Assembly (NCBI RefSeq): GCF_000380645.1
Contig: NZ_AQXZ01000017.1
Coordinates: 1 to 64,000, forward strand
Origin: Smaragdicoccus niigatensis DSM 44881 = NBRC 103563
GTDB taxonomy: Bacteria; Actinomycetota; Actinomycetes; Mycobacteriales; Mycobacteriaceae
Direction of reading: 5' to 3'
DNA length: 64,000 nucleotides
Shown: positions 35,725-45,048 of the stretch, piece by piece
How the letters are laid out: each line of letters starts with the position of its first letter
Numbering within the stretch: the first letter of the stretch is position 1
The notes under the pieces: generated by a model
The model's database searches: none
Seen by the model: the letters and a program-made list of their open reading frames with translations, nothing else
What the model was told of the DNA's origin: nothing
Translations under genes and position numbers: made by a program

Positions 35725-36846
35725 GTGCTGACTACGCCGGACCGTCTCGCGCTGCCGATAGACAATCGTCGCTTTTGGGACGATCTGTCCGATTCCGGCC
35801 GCGACGAGCTGCTGGCGAGCAACGCTGTGTGGGTCGGACATGCCGATGGTTTGCCGTGCGAGATCCGGCACCGCGCGAATGTCAGTCAGTTGCCGGGTGA
35901 GCAGAAGCGGCTCGAGGCTCGTGCGCAAGAACTCCGCGGTCGAATGCCGGTCCCGACTCGCTTTCGGTTCGCACCTTCTCCGGAGTCGGTCGAGCTTTGG
36001 TACACCGAACGCAAGCTCAAGGCGATGGCACGGATCACGGGGATTCTGATCCGAATTCCCGAGGCGAAGCTGATGGCGGTCGATCTGGTGTCCGGGCAGT
36101 GGGCGATGGCCGCGTTCGCGATCGGCGACCCCGACACTGCCGACCACATCTCGACCACCGTTCCGGGCGTCGACACCAACGTCGACGCCTCGATGGAGGT
36201 GATGGTCAACCAGGCACAGTCGCTCCAGACCGAAGGACTCAAGCAGTTGAGTCTGGCCGGGCGCGGTGGGGAGACGTTCGCCTGCATCGCGTGGCTCGAC
36301 TACGAGCCGCCGCAACATGAGGGCCCGGAGCCCGGCGCCAAGTACCTCGTGTGGGTGAAGGCCGCGCAGAAGCAGAGTGCGCTGCGCGGCGCGAACAAGC
36401 TCGCTCGGTTCTGTGACGGCCTTCGAGTCGCGAGCACACACCAGCTTCCGCACTTGTCCTTGCTCGGGCATTCGTACGGTTCTCTGACGGTCGGCTTGTC
36501 CTTGCAGGATCCGCACCCGGGCCAGCCGGTTCGGGATGCGGTGTTCTACGGATCGCCGGGTGTCAACGCGGCCGATGAGTCGAATCTGGGGCTGCCGCCT
36601 GGGCACGGGTGGGTCATGCAGGCGCCCGAGGACTGGATCGCGCACCTCGGCCGTACGCATCGGTTTGGGCCCTCGCCGGGGGACGCGCATTTCGAGAAGC
36701 TGTCCGTCATGGCGGGGTTGAGTCCCGACGGAGTGATGCGAAAAGGCGCGGCCAGCCACGCCGATTACCCGCGTGCGGGACAGATGTCCGAATACAACCT
36801 TTCCGTTATCGCCGTTGGCCTGTATGACCGTGTGGTGCGTGCGTAG
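35725..36846 (+). CDS. DUF1023 alpha/beta hydrolase
   Basis: 373 aa. DUF1023 family, with the nucleophile elbow LSLLGHSYGSLTVG near residue 250 and VFYGSPGV after it. The N-terminal part holds the AMARITGILIR and VPGV motifs of the family. These actinobacterial hydrolases have no settled substrate. GTG start, divergent from glutamate decarboxylase. There is no signal peptide, so it is probably cytosolic. Confidence 0.8.
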   Translation: MLTTPDRLALPIDNRRFWDDLSDSGRDELLASNAVWVGHADGLPCEIRHRANVSQLPGEQKRLEARAQELRGRMPVPTRFRFAPSPESVELWYTERKLKAMARITGILIRIPEAKLMAVDLVSGQWAMAAFAIGDPDTADHISTTVPGVDTNVDASMEVMVNQAQSLQTEGLKQLSLAGRGGETFACIAWLDYEPPQHEGPEPGAKYLVWVKAAQKQSALRGANKLARFCDGLRVASTHQLPHLSLLGHSYGSLTVGLSLQDPHPGQPVRDAVFYGSPGVNAADESNLGLPPGHGWVMQAPEDWIAHLGRTHRFGPSPGDAHFEKLSVMAGLSPDGVMRKGAASHADYPRAGQMSEYNLSVIAVGLYDRVVRA

Positions 36847-36849
36847 CAT
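36844..36849 (+). promoter_or_regulatory. Putative -10 box (TAGCAT) for leaderless GT4 gene
   Basis: TAGCAT overlaps the preceding stop and ends 6 nt before GTG 36856. Confidence 0.5.
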
Positions 36850-36855
36850 CTGTCC

Positions 36856-38007
36856 GTGCGAATCGCCATGGTGCATAGCTTCTACACGAGCGAGAACCCC
36901 AGCGGCGAGAACCAGGCGGTCCTCGACCAGTTCGCGGTGCTCGAAGCCGCAGGTCACGACGTCGTTCTCATCAACCGGAAGACCGACGAAGACAGCCAGC
37001 AGCCGCTGTACAAGGTCCGGTCGGCGTTCCGCGCGGCCAATATCGGCGGACCGGACCCGAGCCCGGAGCTCGAGAAGTTCCGCCCCGACATCGTTCATGT
37101 GCACAATCTGTTCCCGAACTGGGGGACCGGTTGGTTGAAGAAGTGGACGCACAACTCGGTCGCGACGCTGCACAACTTCCGGACCCTGTGTGCCGCCGGA
37201 TGGCTCTACCGCGACGGGCATGTGTGCCATGAATGTCTCGAGACGAGTTCGCTCGCCGCGATCCGGCACAAGTGCTACAAAGACAGCCCGATCGCGAGTC
37301 TGCCCTTGGCGATCGCGACTCGGGACAGTGGAAAGTACGCGGCGACTCTGCAGTATCCAACGCGGCTCATCGCGCACACCGACCCGTCGGTCGCACTGTT
37401 CGAGAGCCTGGTCGGGCCGAAGGTCGACAAGGTCCCGTACTTCGTGAGCGACACCCCCGTCACCCGATCCGATCGGACGACAGGCTCGTGGGTGTTCATC
37501 GGTCGTCTCGGGACCGAAAAGGGGATCGACTGGCTCATCGAGAACTGGCCGCGGGAACAGCGACTGACCATCATCGGGTCGGGCGGACTCGAACCGACTG
37601 TCCGGGAGGCGGCAGCGAAGGAGCCGAACACCTTCGATTACGTCGGTCAGCTTCCGTATGCCGAGGCACGTGCGCTCATCGCCGGCTCGAAGGGCGTCGT
37701 CGTGTCGAGTCGCTGGCCCGAGACCGGTCCGCTGACCGCCATCGAGGCGCTGCAATCCGGCACCCCACTAGCGGTCTCAGACTCGATCGCGCAAGCCAAC
37801 GAACTCACCAAGAACGGTGCGGGCGTTCAGTTCAACATCGAAGCCGGGGCCGCGAGCCTGCGGGCCGCCCTCGAGCAACTCGACGAGGGTGCGGTCTCGC
37901 GAGACAGCGCGCGTGCCCGGTTCGAAGAGGAGTTCAGTGCGAAGGTCTGGCTGTCGCGTGTCGAGCAGACCTACGCGAAGGTCCTCAATCCGAAGGATTT
38001 CGCGTGA
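36856..38007 (+). CDS. Glycosyltransferase family 4 protein
   Basis: 383 aa, GT-B fold. The N-terminal domain begins MRIAMVHSFYTSENPSGENQ. The C-terminal nucleotide-sugar domain has FIGRLGTEKGIDWL and the E-x7-E type motif within RWPETGPLTAIEAL. A Cys cluster (C-x2-C near residue 120, GHVCHECLE) resembles capsule/exopolysaccharide transferases. It probably adds a sugar to a glycan or lipid precursor at the inner membrane face. The stop overlaps the next lipoprotein start (GTGA). Confidence 0.85.
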   Translation: MRIAMVHSFYTSENPSGENQAVLDQFAVLEAAGHDVVLINRKTDEDSQQPLYKVRSAFRAANIGGPDPSPELEKFRPDIVHVHNLFPNWGTGWLKKWTHNSVATLHNFRTLCAAGWLYRDGHVCHECLETSSLAAIRHKCYKDSPIASLPLAIATRDSGKYAATLQYPTRLIAHTDPSVALFESLVGPKVDKVPYFVSDTPVTRSDRTTGSWVFIGRLGTEKGIDWLIENWPREQRLTIIGSGGLEPTVREAAAKEPNTFDYVGQLPYAEARALIAGSKGVVVSSRWPETGPLTAIEALQSGTPLAVSDSIAQANELTKNGAGVQFNIEAGAASLRAALEQLDEGAVSRDSARARFEEEFSAKVWLSRVEQTYAKVLNPKDFA

Positions 38008-38456
38008 GGCGGAGTCTCGCGGTGGCGGTGGCGATCGTGGGCTGTGTGCTGAGTGCGTGTAGCAATGCAGACGCCCCCGCGACGTCGAGTACATCGAGCA
38101 CGGTGACGACGTCTGCCGAGGCGTCCGATCCGCAAGCAGTCGGCCGGAGGATCCAGGAGTTCTACCGGACGTACCTCGACGACCACACGCGTCCGCGCGA
38201 GTACTGGGTGCAGTCGGGGTACATCACGCCGGCCGCCGCGGATGCGCTTCGCCAGCGTCCCGGCGCGGACCTGGTGACGTGCAGCCAGAATCCGCTCAAG
38301 TACTCCGAATACACGTTCTCGACGCCGAAGATCGGCGGCGACACCGGCACGATGTGGGTGCGCGGAAACTACGACTACATGTCCGTCGAGATCGACCTGG
38401 GACTCGTCAGGACTGACGGTTCATGGAAGATCAATTCGTTCGAATGCGTCGTATAA
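38004..38456 (+). CDS. Small lipoprotein of unknown function
   Basis: 150 aa, GTG start overlapping the GT4 stop. Signal peptide and lipobox CVLSAC at residues 14-19, then a Ser/Thr-rich linker and a compact domain with two cysteines (VTCSQNP and SFECVV) that could form a disulfide. The domain resembles small secreted NTF2-like or DUF-type folds, but I do not recognise it. Co-expressed with the glycosyltransferase. Confidence 0.75.
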   Translation: MRRSLAVAVAIVGCVLSACSNADAPATSSTSSTVTTSAEASDPQAVGRRIQEFYRTYLDDHTRPREYWVQSGYITPAAADALRQRPGADLVTCSQNPLKYSEYTFSTPKIGGDTGTMWVRGNYDYMSVEIDLGLVRTDGSWKINSFECVV

Positions 38457-38799
38457 ACGCGGCTCGGTCGTATTGAGAGATAGCTCACGATTGGTTTCGA
38501 ACCCGGCGATTAGCTGAGCGGGCTGACAAGCCCTCTTCCTGCGCAGATATGGTTTGCTACGCGCTTCGGTCGCGCGCTGTCGTCCCGAATGGTGGATTTG
38601 ACGAAGCAGCAACTTTCCAGGCGGCGCGAAACGCGCAGGTCAAATAGGAATTCTTGCCCTGAATTCGTGCGGAATTGTCGTGGAATTTGACCTTGGTGGC
38701 TGAGATCGCAGCCCTTGACCTGCAGGTTTGCATTGGGAATTCGATCAAGGAATTAAGTAATCTTCCGATGTTCAATTCCGACGAAGGGCCACCAGACCA
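38457..38799 (+). promoter_or_regulatory. Upstream region of NlpC/P60 gene 2, with a CRP-like site
   Basis: 343 bp without a supported gene. TGAGA-GATAGC-TCACG at 38474-38489 matches 8 of 10 CRP/GlxR positions and shares flanking GAGATAG and ATT-n-GTTTCG with the region before the first NlpC/P60 gene. A weak hairpin GGGCT-GACA-AGCCC near 38520 followed by TCTTCC may end the preceding operon. The last 150 bp are AT-rich. Confidence 0.5.
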
Positions 38800-39321
38800 A
38801 TGCGCAAAACGACAACGCGAGTGGCGCGAACGGCGTTGATCGCGGGTCTCGTTTCGTCGGCGGTTTTCGTGCCCTCGGGTGTGCAGGCGGCCACCGAACG
38901 AGCTCCCCAAGCCCTCGTCCAGGTCGTGCCTGCACCGCCCTCGGTGCCGCGCATTCCGAAGCCGGCTCCCGTGTCGCGGGGACAGCAGGTCGCCTCGATC
39001 GCGCTGACCCGACTCGGTTTGCCCTATGTCTGGGGCGCGACCGGACCGGACGCGTTCGACTGCTCGGGGTTGGTCCAATGGTCGTTCGCCCAGATCGGGG
39101 TCGCGATTCCGCGGACCAGTGAGGCGCAGGCGACCGGTGGCGTGCCGGTTCCGCTCGACGCACTGCAGCCCGGCGACGTCATCGTGTACTACTCCGATGC
39201 GCACCACGTCGGCCTGTACATCGGCAACGGACAGATCATCCATGCCTCGATGGAAGGTGTGCCGATTCTGTTGGCAGACGTGAACTCGTGGCCGATCTAC
39301 GGTGCCTACCGCTACGTGTGA
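38800..39321 (+). CDS. Secreted NlpC/P60 peptidoglycan endopeptidase, second copy
   Basis: 173 aa: signal peptide to about residue 30 (SGVQAA), short Pro-rich linker, NlpC/P60 domain with the catalytic Cys in FDCSGLVQWSF and His in DAHHVGLYIGNGQIIHA. Close to the gene at 30822 but shorter, with a two-residue difference in the His loop. Probably cuts stem peptides of peptidoglycan. Monocistronic, with its own terminator. Confidence 0.92.
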   Translation: MRKTTTRVARTALIAGLVSSAVFVPSGVQAATERAPQALVQVVPAPPSVPRIPKPAPVSRGQQVASIALTRLGLPYVWGATGPDAFDCSGLVQWSFAQIGVAIPRTSEAQATGGVPVPLDALQPGDVIVYYSDAHHVGLYIGNGQIIHASMEGVPILLADVNSWPIYGAYRYV

Positions 39322-39365
39322 CCCCGGATTGTCGTGAACACGGCTCCTGAACCAACTGAAGAATC

Positions 39366-39407
39366 CCACCCCGGTGACTTGCTCTCGCCGGGGTGGACGT
39401 CTTTTTG
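39366..39407 (+). terminator. Intrinsic terminator after NlpC/P60 gene 2
   Basis: CCACCCCGG ... CCGGGGTGG stem, ACG, then CTTTTTG. Confidence 0.88.
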
Positions 39408-39418
39408 CCGGCTGATGG

Positions 39419-39934
39419 TCAGCGGGGGCTGATCGTCAGGGGGACTGCCGCGTTCAGGGTGTGGCCTACCGGCGAGGTTGCCGCGACCTTCGCATGCAGA
39501 TCGGCGATCGCTTCGTCGCTGGCACCGGCCTGCAGGTCCACGACCGCGCGGATCGCGGAGAATCCCGCGTGACCTTCCGCAAGTCCGAGGAATACGTGCA
39601 GGTCGAGGTCACCTTCGAGGGAGATCGACAGCTCGTCGATCGCGATCCCGGCGATCGTCGCGTTTGCCGCGTATCCCACGGCCAGGCAGTTTCCGAGGGC
39701 GGAGAGCAGTTGCTCGACCGGGTTCGGAGCCGTGTCCGAGCCACCGAGGGTCGCCGGCTCGTCCGATCGGATCGCGTCGAAGTTCCGGACGCTGGCCTCG
39801 GTCTGGAACGCTCCGGTCCATCGAACGTCGCTGGACCACTTCGTGTGGGCCTTTGCCGGTGCCGCCTGGATCGCGGCCACGAGGCCGGCGACGGCGGGCA
39901 GATTGACCTGGTTGAGGGAGATCGTTGATGTCAT
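39419..39934 (-). CDS. OsmC family protein
   Basis: 171 aa. OsmC/Ohr fold: PNPVEQLLSALGNCLAVGYA carries the conserved Cys, and a long beta-rich N-terminal part ends in WTGAFQTEASVRNF. I see one of the two peroxidatic Cys positions clearly (NCLAVG) but not the second, so this is more likely a YhfA/SACOL-like OsmC relative than a true hydroperoxide reductase. ATG 39934 is taken from family length; the SD is weak. Confidence 0.8.
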   Translation of the reverse strand: MTSTISLNQVNLPAVAGLVAAIQAAPAKAHTKWSSDVRWTGAFQTEASVRNFDAIRSDEPATLGGSDTAPNPVEQLLSALGNCLAVGYAANATIAGIAIDELSISLEGDLDLHVFLGLAEGHAGFSAIRAVVDLQAGASDEAIADLHAKVAATSPVGHTLNAAVPLTISPR

Positions 39935-40016
39935 GGCGCCACTCTGTCGTCGATCGCGCAGGCGGCCAACGGTTTCACTCAGCGTGCGCAATACGTGGTC
40001 CGGGCAACTCTGGCGT

Positions 40017-40055
40017 GGTGGCGGCCGTCACTTTGACCTGGTGAACTGGGCCACT
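40017..40055 (+). promoter_or_regulatory. Tandem CRP-like sites upstream of the second rpf
   Basis: GGTGG-CGGCCG-TCACT (40017-40032) and GGTGA-ACTGGG-CCACT (40040-40055) each match 7 of 10 CRP positions and lie 23 bp apart, the same spacing as before the other two rpf genes. From 40056 to 40229 the DNA is AT-rich, has no ORF and should hold the promoter and 5' UTR. Confidence 0.45.
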
Positions 40056-40229
40056 AAAACCGTGGTCGATTATGGTCTGAATTATTCATAATGTGCCGTT
40101 GACCTGTGCATACACCATTGTTTGATCATGTGTCCGAATTGTCTTCCGAAAATGTTGCAGCCACAAATCCAAATGGATATCTGCTTTAATAGTTGCAGTT
40201 CGAAATTGAAATTCAAGACATCGAACGCC

Positions 40230-40309
40230 CCGGATCGGCGCTGAGCGACCTGCCCCCCGACCGGATGACTCAACCCAAACAGGGGCAGGCCGGCAAAGAC
40301 GCTGAGCGG
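40230..40309 (+). ncRNA. Structured 5' leader of rpf, copy 2 (candidate riboswitch)
   Basis: Pairing as in copy 1: CCGG(A)TCGG 40230-40238 with CCGACCGG 40257-40264, and CCTGCCCC 40249-40256 with GGGGCAGG 40282-40289. The bulge and the loop between the helices differ from copy 1 in sequence and length while the helices are unchanged. The second CGCTGAGCGG (40300-40309) runs into GAGAAGGAA, the ribosome binding site. Confidence 0.7.
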
Positions 40310-40312
40310 TGA

Positions 40313-40741
<429 letters not shown>

Positions 40742-40753
40742 TAGCCTGAACGA

Positions 40754-40790
40754 CAAAGAAGCGCGCATCCAATGGATGCGCGCTTCTTTG
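40754..40790 (+). terminator. Terminator after second rpf
   Basis: CAAAGAAGCGCGCATCC - AAT - GGATGCGCGCTTCTTTG, a 17-bp perfect stem, bidirectional with the convergent gene that ends at 40798. Confidence 0.9.
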
Positions 40791-40797
40791 TGTCTGG

Positions 40798-41475
40798 CTA
40801 GTGGATAACCTTTTCGAGGATTGCGACGGCTGCCGCTTCCTGGTTGGGAATCTCGGTCGAGTTCTTTCCCTGCACCTCAACGCCGACGAGCGCCTTCTCG
40901 CCGACCGCCATCGCGGAACTCTTCGTCGTCGATGCCCAGGCCACGCCCTTGTCGCCGACGTTGATCGAGTGCGGCGACGCGCCGGCCGACAGGCCCTCGG
41001 ACTTCATCGAAGCGATCTCGTCGTCGGCGATGAGCTTCGATCCCGACACGATGATCACCTCGTATAGGTCGGAGGAGGTGGCCGGCTGGTAGTAGCAGGC
41101 GGCGGCCACGAAGAACTCCGGTGCGGCGGTTGGGCCTTTGACGTTCGCGCCGAGCAATCGCGAGATCTCCGCGCCGGTTGGGCAGGTCATGTCCGTGCCG
41201 CCGGTGACGTTCGAGACGGCGTCGCCCACCTTCGTTGCGACCCACCACGTGAAGGCGATGCCGCTCAGGACGATCACACCGACGATGACCAAGACCGGAA
41301 TGAGCCAGCTGCGGCTCGATTTGGGCGGTGGGAGGTAGGGCTGCTGCCCGGGATATTGCTGGCCAGGCGGATATCCCGGTCCAGGCGGATATTGCTGTGC
41401 CGGATATTGGGGCTGTGCCGGATACCAACGCCCATCTGGACCTTGCTGCCATCCGGGTCCCTGCGGTGCGCTCAT
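40798..41475 (-). CDS. Membrane protein with Pro/Gln-rich N-terminus
   Basis: 225 aa: residues 1-50 are Pro/Gln/Tyr-rich and start MSAPQGPGWQQGPDGRWYPA (a DUF2510-like W-Y motif). One transmembrane helix follows at about 55-80, then an extracytoplasmic domain with CPTGAEISRLLG and ACYYQPATS. It recalls DUF4352/Mce-neighbour-type membrane proteins of actinobacteria, but I cannot name a family. ATG 41475 has GGAGAGGG upstream. Function unknown. Confidence 0.72.
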   Translation of the reverse strand: MSAPQGPGWQQGPDGRWYPAQPQYPAQQYPPGPGYPPGQQYPGQQPYLPPPKSSRSWLIPVLVIVGVIVLSGIAFTWWVATKVGDAVSNVTGGTDMTCPTGAEISRLLGANVKGPTAAPEFFVAAACYYQPATSSDLYEVIIVSGSKLIADDEIASMKSEGLSAGASPHSINVGDKGVAWASTTKSSAMAVGEKALVGVEVQGKNSTEIPNQEAAAVAILEKVIH

Positions 41476-41538
41476 GTGGCCCTCTCCGACGCAATGTACG
41501 AGTGGTGCGTGCCACTGAATTCTAGTGACCGCTCGCAC

Positions 41539-41741
41539 AGATCGGCTACTTGAGTGACTTTCTAAAACAGGTGCTGACCTGCGGAAAAGTAGATATCTTC
41601 AAGCCATTCATGAATTTCCTCCGAAAATGGCGGTGGAACATTTTCAAGATCGTTGGCGATTTCCATTTCGACGACAGAACGTCGTTAAGTGTTGCCCGAC
41701 ACGCAGGGGAGCGCACGTGCTACGCGCCGTGCGCTCCTTTT
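41539..41741 (+). ncRNA. Possible small RNA ending at an orphan terminator
   Basis: A strong plus-strand terminator (41708-41741) closes a 200-nt stretch with no credible CDS. The gene to the left is on the other strand and the next plus-strand gene begins at 42140. Something transcribed rightward should end here, perhaps a small RNA. The 5' end is unknown and the given start is only the limit of the gene-free stretch. Confidence 0.3.
41708..41741 (+). terminator. Orphan intrinsic terminator
   Basis: GGAGCGCACG ... CGTGCGCTCC (10-bp stem) followed by TTTT; no plus-strand gene ends upstream. Confidence 0.75.
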
Positions 41742-41794
41742 GTCGTCTCGAGCTAGCTCAAATGGGCCCGTCTGTGTGCGATTTTTGAGAAATG

Positions 41795-41833
41795 TGTGGT
41801 CCGCGTCACGTTACCTAGGTGGTCCGCGCCACT
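41795..41833 (+). promoter_or_regulatory. Tandem CRP-like sites upstream of the third rpf
   Basis: TGTGG-TCCGCG-TCACG (41795-41810, 8 of 10) and GGTGG-TCCGCG-CCACT (41818-41833, 6 of 10) are direct repeats of GTGGTCCGCG-Y-CAC, 23 bp apart. Downstream, GGCAAAC-CTTT-GTTTGCC (41908-41925) is another inverted repeat. The rest up to 42038 is AT-rich with no ORF. Confidence 0.5.
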
Positions 41834-42038
41834 TCAAGTGCGTGAGCCCCGCCACAAAACGGGCCCCGATTTTGGTTGCCGATAAATGAAATATGCATGC
41901 TGAGCTGGGCAAACCTTTGTTTGCCAATATTCGCCACGCGACACGCGGGTCATTCCAATTAATACCCACTTATGGCAAAGTTATTCACGAACGAAATACG
42001 GATTGAAATTCAGAGTTACAAAGAATGGTTTCAATCCA

Positions 42039-42601
<563 letters not shown>

Positions 42602-42633
42602 TCCAGAGACGCTGAGTTTCAGCCCTCAGTAAC

Positions 42634-42673
42634 ACGAAACCCTGCACGCCCCACCGGACGTGCGGGGTTTCGT
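42634..42673 (+). terminator. Hairpin after third rpf
   Basis: ACGAAACCC-T-GCACG paired with CGTGC-G-GGGTTTCGT, without a clean T run; a terminator-like hairpin whose 3' arm overlaps the GTG of the GNAT fragment. Confidence 0.65.
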
Positions 42674-42674
42674 C

Positions 42675-43037
42675 ATGTCCGGGTGCTATTCACTTCACCC
42701 GGCGACATTCGTGGCCGTCGATTCCGGGCAGAACATCTGCGGATTCGTGACGACCGGGCCGTGCCCGGATGACGAGCCCGCGACCGTCGGACAGCTTTGG
42801 GCGCTCTATGTCGACCCTGACTCCTGGGGCCGCGGCGTGGGGAAGGCTCTTCTCACGTTGGCGCGGAGCCGGCTCGTTGACCAGGGTTTCGTTGAGGCCG
42901 TGCTGTGGGTTTTGGTCGGCAACGAACGTGCGGAACGCTTCTATCGGCAGGACGGCTGGGTGTCGGACGAAGTGACCAGGAGCGACGTCGTGTGGGGTGT
43001 GCGGGTTGAGGAACTCCGTTACCGCACGGCGCTGTAA
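42675..43037 (+). pseudogene. GNAT acetyltransferase, probably N-terminally truncated
   Basis: About 120 aa holding the acetyl-CoA-binding motif A (LYVDPDSWGRGVGKALL) and motif B (NERAERFYRQDGW) of a GNAT. The usual first 40-50 residues are missing: the reading frame begins inside the terminator of the upstream rpf. GTG 42660 and ATG 42675 are the only starts and neither has an SD. Either a decayed gene or a very short GNAT. Confidence 0.5.
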
Positions 43038-43338
43038 AGATTCCGTGCCGATCCGGCAATCTGTCTTGTACGCAATGCGACTCGCGTGATCGCATACCTC
43101 TCGTGCAGAAGCGGGGGCGGTTCCGGACGGCGGTGCTCTTCGCCATGTCGTACCTGGGGATCACCGTGGGAACCTGCGGGAACTGCTGGCGTTGCCGCGT
43201 GCGGTCGGCGCTTGGAATCCGGCCGCTGTCACGCCAGACGATGAACGCTCTCGCCGGTTTCTGGGTCCGTCTTTCCACCTTCATGCTCTGGCAGTTCATG
43301 GTCATCCAGGCGATGCTGTCGCCGACGGGATGCACCGG
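43038..43338. other. Gene-free stretch before the sigma factor gene
   Basis: About 300 bp. Open frames on the plus strand (43103 and 43192) run into the antisense of the sigma factor gene, have no SD and show no family resemblance. Possibly gene remains; nothing else seen. Confidence 0.4.
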
Positions 43339-44553
43339 TCACCGCAGGTCGCGCGCTCGATTCCGGAGGAAGGCCCGCTCGCGTTCATTGCGGGTGAGAC
43401 CTGCCGCGCGTTCGAACTCGATTCTCGCGTCGTCGAGGCGTCCGAGCTTGGCGAACAGGTCCGCGCGCACCGCGGGCAGCAGGTGGTAGTCGGGTAGGTC
43501 GACCTGGTCGAGGATCGCGAGCCCGGCTTCGGGTCCGTCCGCCATCGACACCGCGACCGCGCGATTGAGGTCGATGATCGGTGACGGCTCGAGGTCGTTG
43601 AGCTGGCCATAGATTCGTGCGATTTCTCGCCAGTCTGTCTCGGCTGCGGTGCGAGCCCGGGCATGGCACGCCGCCAGCGCTGCCTGTAGGGCGTACTTGC
43701 CTTGCCGGCCATCGGTCTTGGCCAACGCGTCCAGGCCGCGCCGGATCAGCAGGTGGTCCCAACGACCGCGGTTCTGCTCGAGCAAAGTGATCGGCTCACC
43801 GTCGGAGCTGGTGCGGGCGTTGATGCGTGATGCCTGCAGCTCCATCAATGCCACGAGACCGTGCACCTCGGGCTCTCGCGGCATGAGTCCCGCCAGAATG
43901 CGGCCCAGACGCATCGCCTCCGAACAGAGTTCGGGGCGCATCCAGTCTTCGCCCGCGGTGGCGGCGTAGCCCTCGTTGTAGATGAGGTAGATGACTTCGA
44001 GAACGGAATCAAGTCGCTGGGGAAGTTCGGCCGCCTCCGGAATTTCGAATTCGGCGTCGGCCGTTTGCAGCGTTCGTTTCGCGCGCACGATCCGCTGTGC
44101 CACCGTCGCCTCCGACACGAGGAACGCGCGTGCGATTTCCGCGGTCGTGAGTCCGCCGAGCAGCTTAAGGGTGAGGGCCGTGCGGGCTTCCGGGTTCAGG
44201 ACTGGATGGCACGCAATGAAAATCAGTCGAAGCAGGTCGTCCTCGATCGGTGGCGGGATCTCGGCTTCGTGTTCGGTTTCCAAGGTGCGGGCGATCTCGG
44301 CATGCTTCTTGTCGAGCATGTCCTGGCGGCGGAACCGGTCGATCGCGCGCCGCTTGGCAGTCGTCATGAGCCACGCTGCCGGATTACGCGGAACGCCCTC
44401 GCCGGGCCACTGTTCGAGGGCTGCGACGAGGGCGTCCTGGGCAAGTTCTTCGGCGAGGCCGACGTCGTGCGTGACGCGGGTGAGGGCGGCGATCAACTTG
44501 GCGGACTCGATCCGCCACACCGCTTCGATCCGGGCTCGAACGTCGGCACTCAC
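43339..44553 (-). CDS. ECF sigma factor of the ECF42 type (DUF6596, TPR-like C-terminus)
   Basis: 404 aa. Sigma-70 region 2 (LAEELAQDALVAALEQWP ... WLMTTAKRRAIDRFRR) is followed by region 4 (ALTLKLLGGLTTAEIARAFLV). A 200-residue C-terminal helical extension (IYNEGY ... LMELQASR ... LNRAVAVSMADGPEAGL) is typical of ECF42 factors, which lack an anti-sigma factor and use the extension for control. The DGPF/YCII gene sits just upstream on the same strand, the standard partner. Its target promoters are not visible here. Confidence 0.88.
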   Translation of the reverse strand: MSADVRARIEAVWRIESAKLIAALTRVTHDVGLAEELAQDALVAALEQWPGEGVPRNPAAWLMTTAKRRAIDRFRRQDMLDKKHAEIARTLETEHEAEIPPPIEDDLLRLIFIACHPVLNPEARTALTLKLLGGLTTAEIARAFLVSEATVAQRIVRAKRTLQTADAEFEIPEAAELPQRLDSVLEVIYLIYNEGYAATAGEDWMRPELCSEAMRLGRILAGLMPREPEVHGLVALMELQASRINARTSSDGEPITLLEQNRGRWDHLLIRRGLDALAKTDGRQGKYALQAALAACHARARTAAETDWREIARIYGQLNDLEPSPIIDLNRAVAVSMADGPEAGLAILDQVDLPDYHLLPAVRADLFAKLGRLDDARIEFERAAGLTRNERERAFLRNRARDLR

Positions 44554-44564
44554 ATCTGCCGAGG

Positions 44565-44924
44565 CTACTGGAAGTCAGATGCCTCGGTGATCGGAGAGAC
44601 CTCGACCTCGATCTCGTCGAAGCACGCGGCGAATCGATCCGCCCATTCGATCGCTTCGTCCTTGGACTTCACATCGACGATGACAAAGCCGCCGATAACC
44701 TCTTTCGCCTCGGCGTACGGACCGTCGGTCACGGTGCGCTGGCCGTTCTTGTATTCGAGCTTCGTGCGGTGTTCCGGGTGCTTGAGGCCTTCGCCGGCGA
44801 GCATGACTCCGGCGGCCGTCATATCTGCCATCAGACCGCCCATCTTGGCCATGAATTCTGCCGGCGGCGGGTTGGTGCGGTCGTAGTAGGTATCCGTCTT
44901 GTGCCAGAGCATGTAGCGCGCCAT
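44565..44924 (-). CDS. YCII-related (DGPF) protein, ECF42 partner
   Basis: 119 aa, ferredoxin-like fold of the YCII family: ARYMLWHKTD at the start, VTDGPYAEAKEVIGGFVIVDV in the middle (the DGPF-type motif). Always found beside ECF42 sigma factors; possibly a target or a small-molecule sensor. ATG 44924 has GAAAGGA 7 nt upstream. Expressed together with the sigma gene 11 bp downstream. Confidence 0.87.
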   Translation of the reverse strand: MARYMLWHKTDTYYDRTNPPPAEFMAKMGGLMADMTAAGVMLAGEGLKHPEHRTKLEYKNGQRTVTDGPYAEAKEVIGGFVIVDVKSKDEAIEWADRFAACFDEIEVEVSPITEASDFQ

Positions 44925-45048
44925 TGGTCGATCCTTTCGTGTGTCGGCCTGGTTGTCAGGCACGTTCGACTACACGTCGAGCGAAGAACGTGGATTTCGA
45001 CAGCCGCCGTCAAGATTTTTCTCGAGTCCTTGTCCGACAATCGAGGGC

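Noticed and set aside
41550-41756. 68-aa frame in the gap before the third rpf
   Set aside because: No SD, reads through a strong terminator, and no resemblance to known proteins.
43103-43497. Plus-strand frames before and across the sigma factor 3' end
   Set aside because: No SD, no family features; antisense to the ECF42 gene in their second half.
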